A stretch of DNA of 64,000 nucleotides, taken from positions 1,240,001 through 1,304,000 of the forward strand of contig NZ_CP046914.1 of NCBI RefSeq assembly GCF_009789675.1, written 5' to 3'. The notes below the pieces were generated by a model. It had not been told where the DNA came from and searched no databases. It saw only the letters and a program-made list of their open reading frames with translations. The stretch comes from Paraburkholderia acidisoli (GTDB lineage Bacteria; Pseudomonadota; Gammaproteobacteria; Burkholderiales; Burkholderiaceae). This document shows positions 55,484 to 63,814 of this stretch, in pieces (position 1 is the first letter of the stretch; the number at the start of each line of letters is the position of its first letter). The position numbers and the translations under genes are program-made.

Positions 55484-55502
55484 AATGAGAACTGTTCTCA
55501 TT
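55484..55502. promoter_or_regulatory. Fur box upstream of feoA
   Basis: AATGAGAACTGTTCTCATT is a perfect 9-1-9 inverted repeat. Compared with the Fur 7-1-7 core (TGATAATnATTATCA) it reads TGAGAAC-T-GTTCTCA. It lies in the promoter of the iron importer operon, the place where Fur acts in most proteobacteria. Confidence 0.75.
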
Positions 55503-55636
55503 GTACCGGTGATGACGCCGGAATGCGGCATTGCAACGCAAAGTTGCGAGATCGCGCCCTATGACCGGGCGTTACAGCGCGCCCCTGCGCGCTTTTGTCG
55601 CAGGCAGATTTTGTAGATAAGCGCGAAACGGCAGGT

Positions 55637-57094
55637 TCAGATGAGCGGCGCGGGCAGGCTGCCCAGAATCTGCTCGAACGCGAGGCCGATGGCGAGCAAA
55701 CGCCGGTCGCTACCGGCCGGCCCGTCGAGTTCGAGACCCACGGGCCACCGCGCGTCGATCAAACCGGCGGGCAGTGCGAGGCCGGGAATGCCCGCGTTGC
55801 TGGCCGGATCGGTGTTGCGCAAATACGCTTCCATTTCGTCGATGGGCGCGGCGCCGTCGATCGACACGCGCGACGAGCCGTTGAGTTCGTCGAGCGGCAC
55901 GGCGGCGAGGCGCGTGGTGGGGAACAGCAGCGCGTCGAGGCCGTTCGCCGCGAAGGTCTGCGCGTAGAGCTGCTGGAGGCGCGGGCGCCAGACGGTGAGC
56001 GCGGTCTGGTAATCGGGGCCGCGCACGTCGGCGAGCACCGCGTCGTAGGCCGCGCGCACGTCCGGGCTGGCGATGCGCGCCGCCACGTCGGCCACGGTGT
56101 GAGCGGGCGCCTGGTTCGCCGTGAGCCATGCCTTCAGGTCGTCGATGGGTTCGTGCAGCGCGAGTGCGAAGCTCACGCGGTCGTTGAGCGCGAGCAGTTC
56201 GGGCATCTCGACGGGCACGAAGGTCACGCCCGCCGCTTCGAGCCTGGCGAGCGCGAGCCGCGCGACGGCTTCGAGCGCGGCCTCGAGGCCTTCCCAGAGC
56301 GGCTTCGGCAAACCGATGCGCAGGTTCGTGACGGACGCCGCCGCGAGCGGCCCGTGCCCCGTGATGACGGCGTCGAGCAGCGCGACGTCGGCGACCGTGC
56401 GCGCCATCGGCCCGACCGTGTCGCGCGTGTGGCTGATCGGCACGACGGCGTTCGGGTCGTGATAGCGGCGCTGCGTGCCGCCGTCGCCCACCGAGGGCCG
56501 CAAGCCGACGATGCCGCACAGCGCGGCCGGAATGCGCGTGGAGCCGCCCGTGTCGCTGCCGAGACCCGCGGGCACGATGCGCGCGGCCACGGCCGCCGCG
56601 GTGCCTCCCGACGAGCCGCCGGGAATGCGCTCGGGGTCGTACGGGTTGCGCACGGGACCGCAGTGCGGCGCGAGATTCGTGCTCGTGATGCCGAACGCGA
56701 GTTCGTGCATGTTGGCCTTGCCGAGCAGGACCGCGCCCGCGTCCACGAGACGTTGCACCGAAGGCGCGTGGCGCGCAGGCACGAAGCCTTCGAGCGCGGG
56801 CGTGCCGGCCGAGGTCTGCATGCCGCGCGTGTTGATGTTGTCCTTGACGACCACGGGCAGACCCGCCAGCGGCAAGCGTTCGCGCTCGCTCGCACTGAGC
56901 GCGTCGATGCGTTGCGCCGCCGCGAGCGCGCCTTCCACGTCGAGCACGGTGAGCGCGTTGAGATTCTCCAGCGCCTCGGCGCGCGCGATCAGCGTGGCCA
57001 CGTAATCGGCCGCTTTGAGGCGCCCCGAGCGTATGGCCTCCACGGCCTCGCAAGCGGTCAGTTCGAGTTGCCGGTCGACAGTCCATGCGGTCAT
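55637..57094 (-). CDS. amidase-signature family protein, indoleacetamide hydrolase-like
   Basis: A 485-residue amidase of the AS family. The Ser-cisSer-Lys catalytic triad is visible: Lys in GLPVVVKDNINTRG, cis-Ser in RIPGGSSGGTAAAVAA, nucleophilic Ser in GSDTGGSTRIPAA. Length and the region RNPYDPERIPGGSSG fit indoleacetamide hydrolase / amidase relatives. Substrate not proven; no tryptophan monooxygenase (iaaM) gene is here. ATG at 57094 has GGAGG before it. Confidence 0.85.
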   Translation of the reverse strand: MTAWTVDRQLELTACEAVEAIRSGRLKAADYVATLIARAEALENLNALTVLDVEGALAAAQRIDALSASERERLPLAGLPVVVKDNINTRGMQTSAGTPALEGFVPARHAPSVQRLVDAGAVLLGKANMHELAFGITSTNLAPHCGPVRNPYDPERIPGGSSGGTAAAVAARIVPAGLGSDTGGSTRIPAALCGIVGLRPSVGDGGTQRRYHDPNAVVPISHTRDTVGPMARTVADVALLDAVITGHGPLAAASVTNLRIGLPKPLWEGLEAALEAVARLALARLEAAGVTFVPVEMPELLALNDRVSFALALHEPIDDLKAWLTANQAPAHTVADVAARIASPDVRAAYDAVLADVRGPDYQTALTVWRPRLQQLYAQTFAANGLDALLFPTTRLAAVPLDELNGSSRVSIDGAAPIDEMEAYLRNTDPASNAGIPGLALPAGLIDARWPVGLELDGPAGSDRRLLAIGLAFEQILGSLPAPLI

Positions 57095-57189
57095 GCTGAG
57101 GTCCTCCTCGTGCGGCTTGCCGCGCGTGTGGCGTGGGCGTGCGCGCTTGCGTGTGTTCGGGGTATCGGCGTGAATACGGGCAGTGTGAA

Positions 57190-58110
57190 CTATGACTTCA
57201 TGAAGCGCAGCGCGAGACGCGCGAGCGCGGGCACGACCGTGGGCCGCAGCAGGCGCGCGTCGTAACCGCTCATGCGTGCTTCGTTTTCGTCGAGGCACAG
57301 TTCGATCATGTCGCGCGGCTTGAGCGCGTCGCCAAGCGCCTCGCGGCTTTCGGGCAGAAAGTTGGAATCGTGCGCCACGCCGTTCGCGTCGATACCGCGC
57401 GCGATCGCGAGCCGGTCCCACACGAGCTTGACCCAGATCGCGCCCACGCGCAGCGAGTGCCACGGTCGTCGCCACCACGGCAGGGTCTTGCGATACCACG
57501 CGACCCAGTTCACGAAAAAGAGAATGTGGCGCGCCTCTTCCTGGATCACGGGCTCGAAGGTCTCCACGAGTTCCGGCGGAAAGTAACCCGAGCGCTGCGC
57601 CGAGCGAAACAAGCCGAAGGCGAAGAAGCTGTCGATGCACTCGCTGTAGCCCGTGAACATCCACGCCCATTCGGCGTGCTTCGGCGGCGGATACGGCGGC
57701 TCCGGCGCGAGTTCGATGCCGTACGCGCGCACGAGATGCGAGAGCACGACCTTGTGGCGCGCTTCTTCGCCCGCGTCCATTTCGATGGCTTCGCGCAGCA
57801 GCGGATGTTTCAGGGTGTTCGCGTACGTCTGCACGCGGATCGACGCGCGGCCTTCGGTCTGCACGGCGATGTCCCAGATCGGGAGCGAGGTGAGGCGCCT
57901 CAGCGCGTCGGGTTCGAGCTTCGGCCAGTCGAGAACGGCGGGGCGGTAGGGATCGTGCGTGTCGAGCAGCATCCGGCAGAACATCGTCCGGTGTTCGTCC
58001 GATCCGATCCTGATGGGCCCTGGCGTGTCATGCGTCCAGCGTCGCAGTGCGGCGTCCTGGTCGGAGATGAAGTCAGCGTCTTCCTCCGGATGCGTCAGGG
58101 TTTCGGACAT
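57190..58110 (-). CDS. ferritin-like di-iron domain protein
   Basis: A 306-residue protein with a ferritin-like helical bundle. Iron ligands are suggested by TEGRAS, DAGEEARHKVVLSH (E-x2-R-H type), ECIDSFFAFG and QEEARHILFFVNW (second E-E-x-R-H). Such di-iron proteins are oxygenases, desaturases or oxidases; here the substrate is unknown. It starts at ATG 58110 with a weak RBS, and is 96 bp upstream of the amidase on the same strand. Confidence 0.85.
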   Translation of the reverse strand: MSETLTHPEEDADFISDQDAALRRWTHDTPGPIRIGSDEHRTMFCRMLLDTHDPYRPAVLDWPKLEPDALRRLTSLPIWDIAVQTEGRASIRVQTYANTLKHPLLREAIEMDAGEEARHKVVLSHLVRAYGIELAPEPPYPPPKHAEWAWMFTGYSECIDSFFAFGLFRSAQRSGYFPPELVETFEPVIQEEARHILFFVNWVAWYRKTLPWWRRPWHSLRVGAIWVKLVWDRLAIARGIDANGVAHDSNFLPESREALGDALKPRDMIELCLDENEARMSGYDARLLRPTVVPALARLALRFMKS

Positions 58111-58174
58111 GGCGCGTAGAAAATGACAGGGATATGACTCCTATTCTGTCACAACCGTAAGGGGCACTGCTTCG

Positions 58175-58438
58175 TCACGCACAACGCCGCCGGTTGTCGA
58201 TCCACATGCGCGCCCAGCGGCATGCGTAGGCGAGCGCGTGGCGTTCGTCGAAGAAATAATCGAGCGCGTCGAACGAGTGTTGCGCGCCGCGCCGCGCCTC
58301 GGAATGCTCGCCCGCGCGCGTGTCCGTGCCGGTGTCGGGCAGCGCGCCGATCGTGAGATTGGCGGCGTAGAGGCCGTTCGGAAGCTGCTGCGCGCTCGGC
58401 GCGACTTCGTAGCCTTTGTAGCGTAGAGGTGCGTTCAT
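58175..58438 (-). CDS. 87-residue hypothetical protein
   Basis: A small soluble protein starting MNAPLRYKGYEVAPSAQQLP. It has an acidic middle (GTDTRAGEHSEARRG) and an aromatic/basic end (ALAYACRWARMWIDNRRRCA). The pattern YKGYEV-x-PSAQQLPNGLY resembles small conserved proteins of Burkholderiales, often of unknown function. Cotranscription with the ferritin-like gene (64 bp downstream) is possible. Confidence 0.68.
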   Translation of the reverse strand: MNAPLRYKGYEVAPSAQQLPNGLYAANLTIGALPDTGTDTRAGEHSEARRGAQHSFDALDYFFDERHALAYACRWARMWIDNRRRCA

Positions 58439-58817
58439 GGCCGCGTGTCCTGCTGTGATCTTTCGGTGGCGCCGCGCATCGGTTGCGGCGCGATTTTTCC
58501 GCGCAATGGGCCGATGCACCGCGCCGTCACGGATCAGCCTAAGGGCCGCCGCATGCCGAGGGAAACAATCATTTTTCGCAAGCAAATCACACGGGCGTGA
58601 CAACGATTTGCACGCCGGATGCGATAAGCGCTGCGCGAATCCGGCTTCAATGTGCGACCGCAGAAAAAGGCCGTCTGTGGGATGGCGCACGCGGGCGCGC
58701 GCGCCTTCGCGCGGAAAGTGTGCGCGAAACCACATCGACGCCCCGCGGGCGCCGTGCAGCGCGGCGGGGTTCGATGGATCGGCGTGAGTCGGGAGGAGAC
58801 AGGCCGACGCGAGCGCG
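58439..58817. other. 379-bp intergenic region
   Basis: No gene is supported. It holds the promoter of the 87-residue gene and the 3' region of the FMN-reductase gene. Moderately AT-rich around 58560-58620, with ACACGGGCGTGA-type short repeats, but no terminator or site that I can name. Confidence 0.35.
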
Positions 58818-59501
58818 TCAGACTGCGAGGCTCAAACGCTTTTCGCCGCGCGCGGGACGGGCCGCGCCGCCGGTGCCGCTCGTGCCATGCGTGCCGTCGG
58901 CGAGCACCGCGGCGGGCTGCGCGCCGAACGCCAGCGCGAATTGCGCGGCCTGGCGGCCCACCGTCGCGAGTTGTTCGGCGACTTTGGCGTCGGAACAGTC
59001 GTGCGCGCTCTCGAAGCGCGTTTCGAGCGTGTTGATGCCCGCGCCGAACGGGGTTGGCCAGCCGCGCAGCGCGTGCACGATCGAGCGCAGCGAGGTGAGT
59101 ACCGAACCGGCGGCCTGCCAGCCGTATGCGGTGACGATGCAGCCCACGGCGCGGCCGTCGAGGTACGGGCGCTCGTCGGCGCGCAGTTCCTCGAGCGTGT
59201 CGAGCGCGTTCTTCACGAGGCCGGAAACCCCGCCGTGATAGCCGGGCGTCGCGATGATAACGGCGTCGGCGGCGCGCACGGCTTCGATCAGTTCGAGTTG
59301 CGCGTCGGTGCGCGTGGCGAGTTCGGGCGCGTAGTGCGGCAGCGTGTGCAGGAACGTGCCGCCGAACAACTGCGTTTGCGCGCCGGCCTGTTCGGCACCG
59401 CGCAGGGCGAAGGCGAGCGCGCGCTCGGTGGAGGAGGCGGCGCGTGTCGTTCCGCCGATACCGACCACGAGCGGGCGGCGTTGCGAATCTGGAATGCTCA
59501 A
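58818..59501 (-). CDS. NADPH-dependent FMN reductase-like protein, TTG start
   Basis: A 227-residue flavodoxin-fold oxidoreductase: RPLVVGIGGTTRAASSTERAL is the phosphate-binding start (GxTRxxS region), then ADAVIIATPGYHGGVSGLVKNALD, the flavin-binding loop of the NADPH-dependent FMN reductase family. It could supply reduced FMN to monooxygenases; no such gene is adjacent. The TTG at 59501 has GGGAG about six bases upstream. The frame is open upstream to another TTG at 59573, which was rejected. Confidence 0.85.
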   Translation of the reverse strand: MSIPDSQRRPLVVGIGGTTRAASSTERALAFALRGAEQAGAQTQLFGGTFLHTLPHYAPELATRTDAQLELIEAVRAADAVIIATPGYHGGVSGLVKNALDTLEELRADERPYLDGRAVGCIVTAYGWQAAGSVLTSLRSIVHALRGWPTPFGAGINTLETRFESAHDCSDAKVAEQLATVGRQAAQFALAFGAQPAAVLADGTHGTSGTGGAARPARGEKRLSLAV

Positions 59502-59694
59502 GAGGGCTCCCGGCGATGGGGCGAAATGCGCGGCGACGGGGTCATCGACATGAACGACGGTTGCGCGGCGCAAATCGCGACAGGATGTGCAGCGATATTC
59601 GCGACGAAGCGCGGCGAGCGCGGCGCGCGAAAAATCGAATCTGGAACCGTCATCATAGAGAGCGCGCCGCGCCGCGCGAAACGACTTTTTGTTC

Positions 59695-59763
59695 TAACCA
59701 TATGCCGATGCGGCGGCGTGGCAGCCCAAGCGGCACGACCTCGGCGCCGCGATAACCATATGC
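59695..59763. repeat. two direct copies of TAACCATATGC
   Basis: Exact 11-bp copies at 59695-59705 and 59753-59763, 58 bp apart, about 200-260 bp upstream of the FMN-reductase start. The core CATATG is palindromic. A regulator binding both sites is possible. Confidence 0.45.
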
Positions 59764-59804
59764 GAAACCATTGGTTGGGTGCGCGCGCCAGCGTGGCTAA
59801 GATG

Positions 59805-59880
59805 AAACCGTCTCCACCATGACATCTCCTTGACATGGGATTCGGCCCCGCATCTCTCCGGTGACGGGGCTGCTTTTTTT
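59805..59880 (+). ncRNA. candidate small RNA with a CTCCTT loop hairpin and an orphan terminator
   Basis: No gene lies upstream on the plus strand. TTGGGT (59775-59780) and TAAGAT (59798-59803) with 17 bp between form a possible promoter. The presumed RNA starts near 59808. A first hairpin has stem CCATG (59817-59821) / CATGG (59834-59838) with loop ACATCTCCTTGA, which exposes an anti-Shine-Dalgarno-like TCTCCTT. The terminator hairpin is GCCCCG (59845-59850) / CGGGGC (59865-59870) followed by TGC and seven T. Total length about 75 nt. The design (loop with CU-rich seed, then terminator) is that of a trans-acting small RNA. Confidence 0.55.
59845..59880 (+). terminator. plus-strand terminator with no protein gene upstream
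   Basis: Stem GCCCCG/CGGGGC (59845-59850 and 59865-59870) with a 14-nt loop, then TGCTTTTTTT. The T-run is on the plus strand only, whereas both flanking genes are on the minus strand. It therefore needs a plus-strand transcript. Confidence 0.8.
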
Positions 59881-59963
59881 GCACGATGGAAACGCGGAAA
59901 AAGCGGGGCGCGAAGGACGCCGGAGGAAAAGCGGATGCGCGCGCACGACGGCGCGCGGCGGGG

Positions 59964-60311
59964 TCACACCTGGAGTACGTTGCCGTCCGGGCCGATTTGC
60001 GGTGGGATAGCGGGCAGCGCCTTATTGCCCGGCGCGGCGGGCGCGGGCGCGGCGTTCGGACCGACCGTGGGCGTGAGCGGCAAGCTGGGCGCGGAGGCGC
60101 GGAGCGCCGGGTCGGCCACCTTGCGCGGCGTCAGGCGGTCGGCGGAAGCGAGCTTGCGCTTCGTGCCGTGATGCGCGTGTTTTTTCGCACCGTTCGCATG
60201 CACGCCGGGCGTGCGCGCCTCGGGCGGATTCCAGATTTCGATGTAGTGTTCCCCGGCGAGCGCGGTGGACGCGAGGACGCACAACACCGCCCCCGTGATG
60301 AAGAATCGCAC
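59964..60311 (-). CDS. 115-residue exported protein, GTG start
   Basis: Signal peptide RFFITGAVLCVLASTALAG, then EHYIEIWNPPEARTP, a His/Lys-rich stretch (GAKKHAHHGTKRKL) and a Pro/Ala-rich tail. The GTG at 60311 has GGAGAAC about nine bases before it; the frame extends upstream without a good start. The IEIWNPPEAR element is a small-protein pattern seen in Burkholderia envelope proteins. Function unknown. Confidence 0.75.
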   Translation of the reverse strand: MRFFITGAVLCVLASTALAGEHYIEIWNPPEARTPGVHANGAKKHAHHGTKRKLASADRLTPRKVADPALRASAPSLPLTPTVGPNAAPAPAAPGNKALPAIPPQIGPDGNVLQV

Positions 60312-60401
60312 GTCGTGTTCTCCGTTTCGATGAACAGACCCGGCTCGCGCTGAGCACGCAACTCGGGCTGCACGCACTGTACATTCATACAGGCGCTTAT
60401 G

Positions 60402-60411
60402 CAAACGTTTG
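60402..60411. promoter_or_regulatory. second copy of the CAAACGTTTG palindrome
   Basis: CAAACGTTTG, within ATGCAAACGTTTGACAG, about 90 bp upstream of the 115-residue gene start and close to an adjacent TGTACATTCATACA half-palindrome. It repeats the core seen at 40581-40592. Confidence 0.35.
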
Positions 60412-60508
60412 ACAGTATGCAACGCCAATTCTGTTGTGTATGTGCGCCGCTCCACGCGTCGTGCGAACGAGTCGTACGATCGCGCACGACCGTGCGATGC
60501 CTGTTGGG

Positions 60509-61777
60509 TCACGCGTCCAGCGCGCCGCGCGTATGCGCATTCGCGTGCGCGCCGAGCCAGCGCCCGTAACTGCGCGGCGAGAAGGCGAGCGTGAGCGCGA
60601 TCATCGCCGTGATCGAAACGGCCAGCATGATCCACGCGGCCGTGAAGCTGCCCGTGAGATCGCGCACGCGCCCGGCGATCACCGGCGCGAGCGCCGCGAT
60701 CACGAAGCCGAGCCCCTGCACGAACGCCACGAGCCGTGCCGCCACGCGGTGATCGCCCGAATGATCGAGCGCCGTGACGAGCGTGACGGAGAACGTGCCG
60801 CCGAGACCTGCGCCCGCCGCCGCGACCCACAGCAGAGGCGCGGCCTCGGGCCACATCGTCAGACCGACCACGCCGATCCACTGCGCGCACAGGCCCGCGA
60901 CGAGCCATGGCCGGCGGTCGGTGAACGCCGCGGCCGCGAGCGGCAGCAGTAGTGCGCACGCGGCCTGGAACACGGTCATCGCGGCGAGCAGCGAGCCGCT
61001 GGCTGCCACGCTCGCGCCGTGCTGCTGGTAGTAGGCGGGCAGCCACGCGACGAGGCTCGTATAGCCGCCGTTCACGAGGCCGAAATGCAGGCCGAGCGTC
61101 CACGCGCGGCGCTTGCGCCACACGGGCACGTGCGCATGCGTGTCCGTGATGGTCGCCGATGTCGAAGCGCCGGCCGCCGCGCGCCGGTTCAGCGCGATCC
61201 ACAGCACCAGCGCGACGAGCGCGGGCAGCGCCCACACCGCGAGGCCCGCGTGCCACGACCCGCTCACGCGCGCCACGAGCGGGCTCAAGCTCGCGCCCAG
61301 GCCGCCGCCGCCCATGATCGACGCCGAAAACAGGCCCATGGCGAGCGGCACGCGCGCCGCGAAGCGCTGCTTCATGACGGCGGGCAGCAGCGCCTGAATG
61401 GCCGCGACGCCCGCGCCCGCGGCGGTGGCCGTGAGCATGAGCGCCGCGCCGCTGGCGGCGAACGCGCGCGCGGCGCAGGCCAGTGCGATGGCGACGAGCC
61501 CGAGCGCGACGCCGCGCGTTTCGCCGAGCTGGCGCGCGAGCCAGCCGGTGCCGAACGCGCCCAGACCCATCGCCACGACGGGCAGGCTCGTGAGCAGCGA
61601 GGCGCCGTAAAAACTGAGGCCGGTGGCGTCGCGGATCGTCGTCATGAGCGGGCTGATGGACGTGAGCAGCGGCCGCAGATTGATGCCGATCGCGACGATG
61701 GTCGCGTACCAGACGAGCGCGCCGGCTGCGTGATCCGGCGGCTGCGCGGTGGGAGAAGTTGCGCTTTCAGGGTTCAA
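60509..61777 (-). CDS. MFS transporter of the cyanate/2-nitroimidazole (CynX/NimT) type
   Basis: A 12-helix MFS protein of about 422 residues with the CynX pattern: LVWYATIVAIGINLRPLLTSISPLM in TM1, then SLPVVAMGLGAFGTGWLAR, and in the second half GLVNGGYTSLVAWLPAYYQ and GLGGTFSVTLVTALDHS. The start is uncertain: TTG at 61786 lies directly on AAAGG, while TTG at 61777 has the right nine-base spacing and is used here. It is divergent from a GntR gene and may be controlled by it. Confidence 0.85.
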   Translation of the reverse strand: MNPESATSPTAQPPDHAAGALVWYATIVAIGINLRPLLTSISPLMTTIRDATGLSFYGASLLTSLPVVAMGLGAFGTGWLARQLGETRGVALGLVAIALACAARAFAASGAALMLTATAAGAGVAAIQALLPAVMKQRFAARVPLAMGLFSASIMGGGGLGASLSPLVARVSGSWHAGLAVWALPALVALVLWIALNRRAAAGASTSATITDTHAHVPVWRKRRAWTLGLHFGLVNGGYTSLVAWLPAYYQQHGASVAASGSLLAAMTVFQAACALLLPLAAAAFTDRRPWLVAGLCAQWIGVVGLTMWPEAAPLLWVAAAGAGLGGTFSVTLVTALDHSGDHRVAARLVAFVQGLGFVIAALAPVIAGRVRDLTGSFTAAWIMLAVSITAMIALTLAFSPRSYGRWLGAHANAHTRGALDA

Positions 61778-61803
61778 TTCGGTCAACCTTTATGTGCCAT
61801 TTT

Positions 61804-61837
61804 GGTTAACCATTGTAAGATAAAATTGTCAACAATT
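61804..61837. promoter_or_regulatory. palindromic sites in the MFS-GntR divergent promoter
   Basis: GGTTAACC (61804-61811) and AATTGT-CA-ACAATT (61824-61837). The latter fits the FadR/FCD GntR operator style (TTGT-n2-ACAA). It lies 108 bp before the GntR gene and just upstream of the MFS start, so one regulator could control both genes. Confidence 0.55.
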
Positions 61838-61945
61838 CGGGTGACTCGCGCTATCGCCAGCATGCGCGCGGGCATATGAATACGGCACCCACGCGGCGCG
61901 GCGGCTCGCTACAATGCCTGCCTGATCCCGCTCGCCTGTCGCTCC

Positions 61946-62671
61946 ATGGCCAAAACTTCCCGCACTGCCGCCGCCGCGCCAACTCTCGACGAAGACACCT
62001 CGCAGGTCGAAGCGCTCGTTTATGCGTCGATCTCTTCGGCGTTGCTCGAAGGCAAGCTCGCGCCGGGGCAGCAACTGGTCGAGCGCGAGCTGGCGGCGGC
62101 GTTCGGCTGCACGCGCGGCGCGTTGCGCAAAGTGCTGGCGCGGCTTGGCTTCGAGGGCAAGCTCGTGCTCGAACCGAACCGCGGGGCGTTCGTGCCGTCG
62201 CCTTCGGAAGCGGATATTCGCGCGGTGTATCGCGCGAGACAGGTGGCGGAAGCGGGCGTGATGGTGAGCCTGTGCGGCGTGCTCGGCGCTGCGAAGAAGC
62301 GCGCGCTGGCGGCGCACGTGCGCAGCGAAAAGAAGGCGCTGCGCGAAGGCCGCGTGGACGACGCGGTGCGCCTCGCGGGCCAGTTCCATCTACTCTTGAC
62401 GGGGCAGGCGGGCGGCGCGCCGCTCGTGGACGCGCTCGCGCAACTCGTGGCGAAAACGGAGCTTTACAAGGCGTTGTTCGATCCGTCGAAGGCGTCCATG
62501 TGCGCGCCCGAGGAGCACGAGCAGATCATCGCGGCACTCGAAGCGGGCGATCTGACTACGGCGCTCGACACCATGCGCGCGCATCTCGCCGAACTCGAAG
62601 AGCGGGTGGTGCAGCAGGCGCGTGCGCGCGCGGGACGCGATCTCAAGGCGGTGTTTGCGAGCGCCAAATAA
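61946..62671 (+). CDS. GntR-family regulator (FCD type)
   Basis: A 241-residue protein. The winged helix is at about residues 25-90 (ISSALLEGKLAPGQQLVERELAAAFGCTRGALRKVLARLG, in pieces). The FCD ligand domain follows (ADIRAVYRARQVAEAGVM to EEHEQIIAALEAGDLTTALDTMRAHLAE), where His residues normally bind metal. It is divergent from the CynX-type transporter. Confidence 0.9.
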   Translation: MAKTSRTAAAAPTLDEDTSQVEALVYASISSALLEGKLAPGQQLVERELAAAFGCTRGALRKVLARLGFEGKLVLEPNRGAFVPSPSEADIRAVYRARQVAEAGVMVSLCGVLGAAKKRALAAHVRSEKKALREGRVDDAVRLAGQFHLLLTGQAGGAPLVDALAQLVAKTELYKALFDPSKASMCAPEEHEQIIAALEAGDLTTALDTMRAHLAELEERVVQQARARAGRDLKAVFASAK

Positions 62672-62719
62672 GGGCTCGGTGGCGAGCGGGTGAACGATGT
62701 CGAATCGACCGAAGGTCGA

Positions 62720-62938
62720 TCAACGCGTGGTTTGCTCGACGCGCTTTTGCAGTTCCTTCGAGGCGGCGAGCGGAATGCGCGCGTCGTCCCACGTGGCCAG
62801 CCATTCGACTTCTTTCGAGGCGAACACGTCGCCGTGATTGCGCAGCGCGTACTGCAGCGAATCGATGACGTGATTGCGGATGATTTCAGGCGTATGCGGA
62901 TCGTCGAGGACGATACGAAACGCTTCGAGCGTGGCCAT
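62720..62938 (-). CDS. 72-residue hypothetical protein
   Basis: ATLEAFRIVLDDPHTPEII then RNHVIDSLQYALRNHGDVFA and a Trp-rich EVEWLATWDDARIP. Soluble, mixed helix and strand. GGAG is six to eight bases before the ATG at 62938. The frame is open upstream but without RBS. No family is recognised. Confidence 0.65.
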   Translation of the reverse strand: MATLEAFRIVLDDPHTPEIIRNHVIDSLQYALRNHGDVFASKEVEWLATWDDARIPLAASKELQKRVEQTTR

Positions 62939-63075
62939 GCGCGGCTCCGGCAAAGGTGTGACGATCGTGGTGTTATCGCACGACAAAATTACCCACGCAT
63001 CTGGCCAAAAATCGCGTGGCACCGGTGTGGTGTCAACGCGTCACGCGTGTCGTCATACGGCTGTCACGCGCCGTG

Positions 63076-63726
63076 TCATGAGGCTCGCGCGCGCCGGAAC
63101 AGCTCGTATTCGTCGGCGAAAGCCCGCGCCACGGCGGGCCGTTCGCGCACGCGCCGCGCGTAGTCCGCGAGCACTTCCCACTGCGAAAGGTCGACGCCCA
63201 CGAACGGCGCCCAGTTGAGCACGACCACGAGATACGCGTCGGCCACGCTGAAGGTGTCGAGCAGATGCAGGCGCGTGTCCAGATGGTGTTCCAGCAGATT
63301 GAAGCGGCGCGGCACTTTCGCGCGGGCGTACGCTTTCACGGCCTCGTCCGTCTCGCGTGCGAGCAGCGGCACGAACACGCCCTTGTGCAATTCCGTGCCG
63401 ATAAAGCCGAGCCATTGATGCAGCCGGGCGCGCTCGCGCGTACCCGCGGGCGGCGCGAGCCGCGCGGCGGGAAAGCGGTCGGCAACGTAGGGCAGCACGG
63501 CGGCGTTTTCGGTGAGCGTCCACCCGTCGTCTTCGCGCAGCACCGGCACCTGGCCCATGGCGTTGATGCCGAAGAAGTCGCTGCCCGCGGCGTTGCCCGT
63601 GACCACGGTTTTCTTCGACGTATCCACCTGAATGTAATTGATGGGCGTGTCGGCATCGGCATCGGCTTCGTAGAGCGCGATGCGTGTGGCGAGCGAGCAG
63701 GCGAGCGGCGCGAAGTAAAGATCCAT
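63076..63726 (-). CDS. glutathione S-transferase family protein
   Basis: A 216-residue GST. The thioredoxin-like N-domain begins MDLYFAPLACSLATRIALYEA, with the cis-Pro loop GQVPVLREDDGWTLTENAAVL for glutathione binding. The C-terminal helical domain has VADAYLVVVLNWAPFVGVDLS. Ser11 or Cys10 in PLACSLA is the likely activating residue, as in beta-class GSTs. GGAGGA precedes the ATG. It is divergent from a TetR gene. Confidence 0.92.
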   Translation of the reverse strand: MDLYFAPLACSLATRIALYEADADADTPINYIQVDTSKKTVVTGNAAGSDFFGINAMGQVPVLREDDGWTLTENAAVLPYVADRFPAARLAPPAGTRERARLHQWLGFIGTELHKGVFVPLLARETDEAVKAYARAKVPRRFNLLEHHLDTRLHLLDTFSVADAYLVVVLNWAPFVGVDLSQWEVLADYARRVRERPAVARAFADEYELFRRARAS

Positions 63727-63770
63727 TGTCGTCCTCCGGAGGGTTGACGTATCGCCGGTTGGGGTTTTGT

Positions 63771-63794
63771 TTTTTGTACTATATTGAACAAAAA
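63771..63794. promoter_or_regulatory. palindrome in the GST-TetR divergent promoter
   Basis: TTTTTGTAC (63771-63779) and GAACAAAAA (63786-63794) form an inverted repeat with one mismatch around TATATT, 45 bp from the GST start and 20 bp from the TetR start. It is the natural operator candidate for the TetR gene. Confidence 0.6.
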
Positions 63795-63814
63795 TCAGCT
63801 CAACCAATATTTCT

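Larger units (their letters stand above)
59502..59963. other. 462-bp intergenic region with a candidate small RNA
   Basis: No protein gene is supported. It contains two exact copies of TAACCATATGC (59695-59705 and 59753-59763), which could be binding sites upstream of the FMN-reductase gene, and the orphan plus-strand terminator with its preceding hairpin (see the candidate small RNA). The part after 59881 is GC-rich. Confidence 0.55.

Noticed and set aside
59573..59575. Upstream TTG as the start of the FMN reductase-like gene
   Set aside because: No ribosome binding site is present there, whereas the TTG at 59501 has GGGAG at a proper distance and gives the normal N-terminus.
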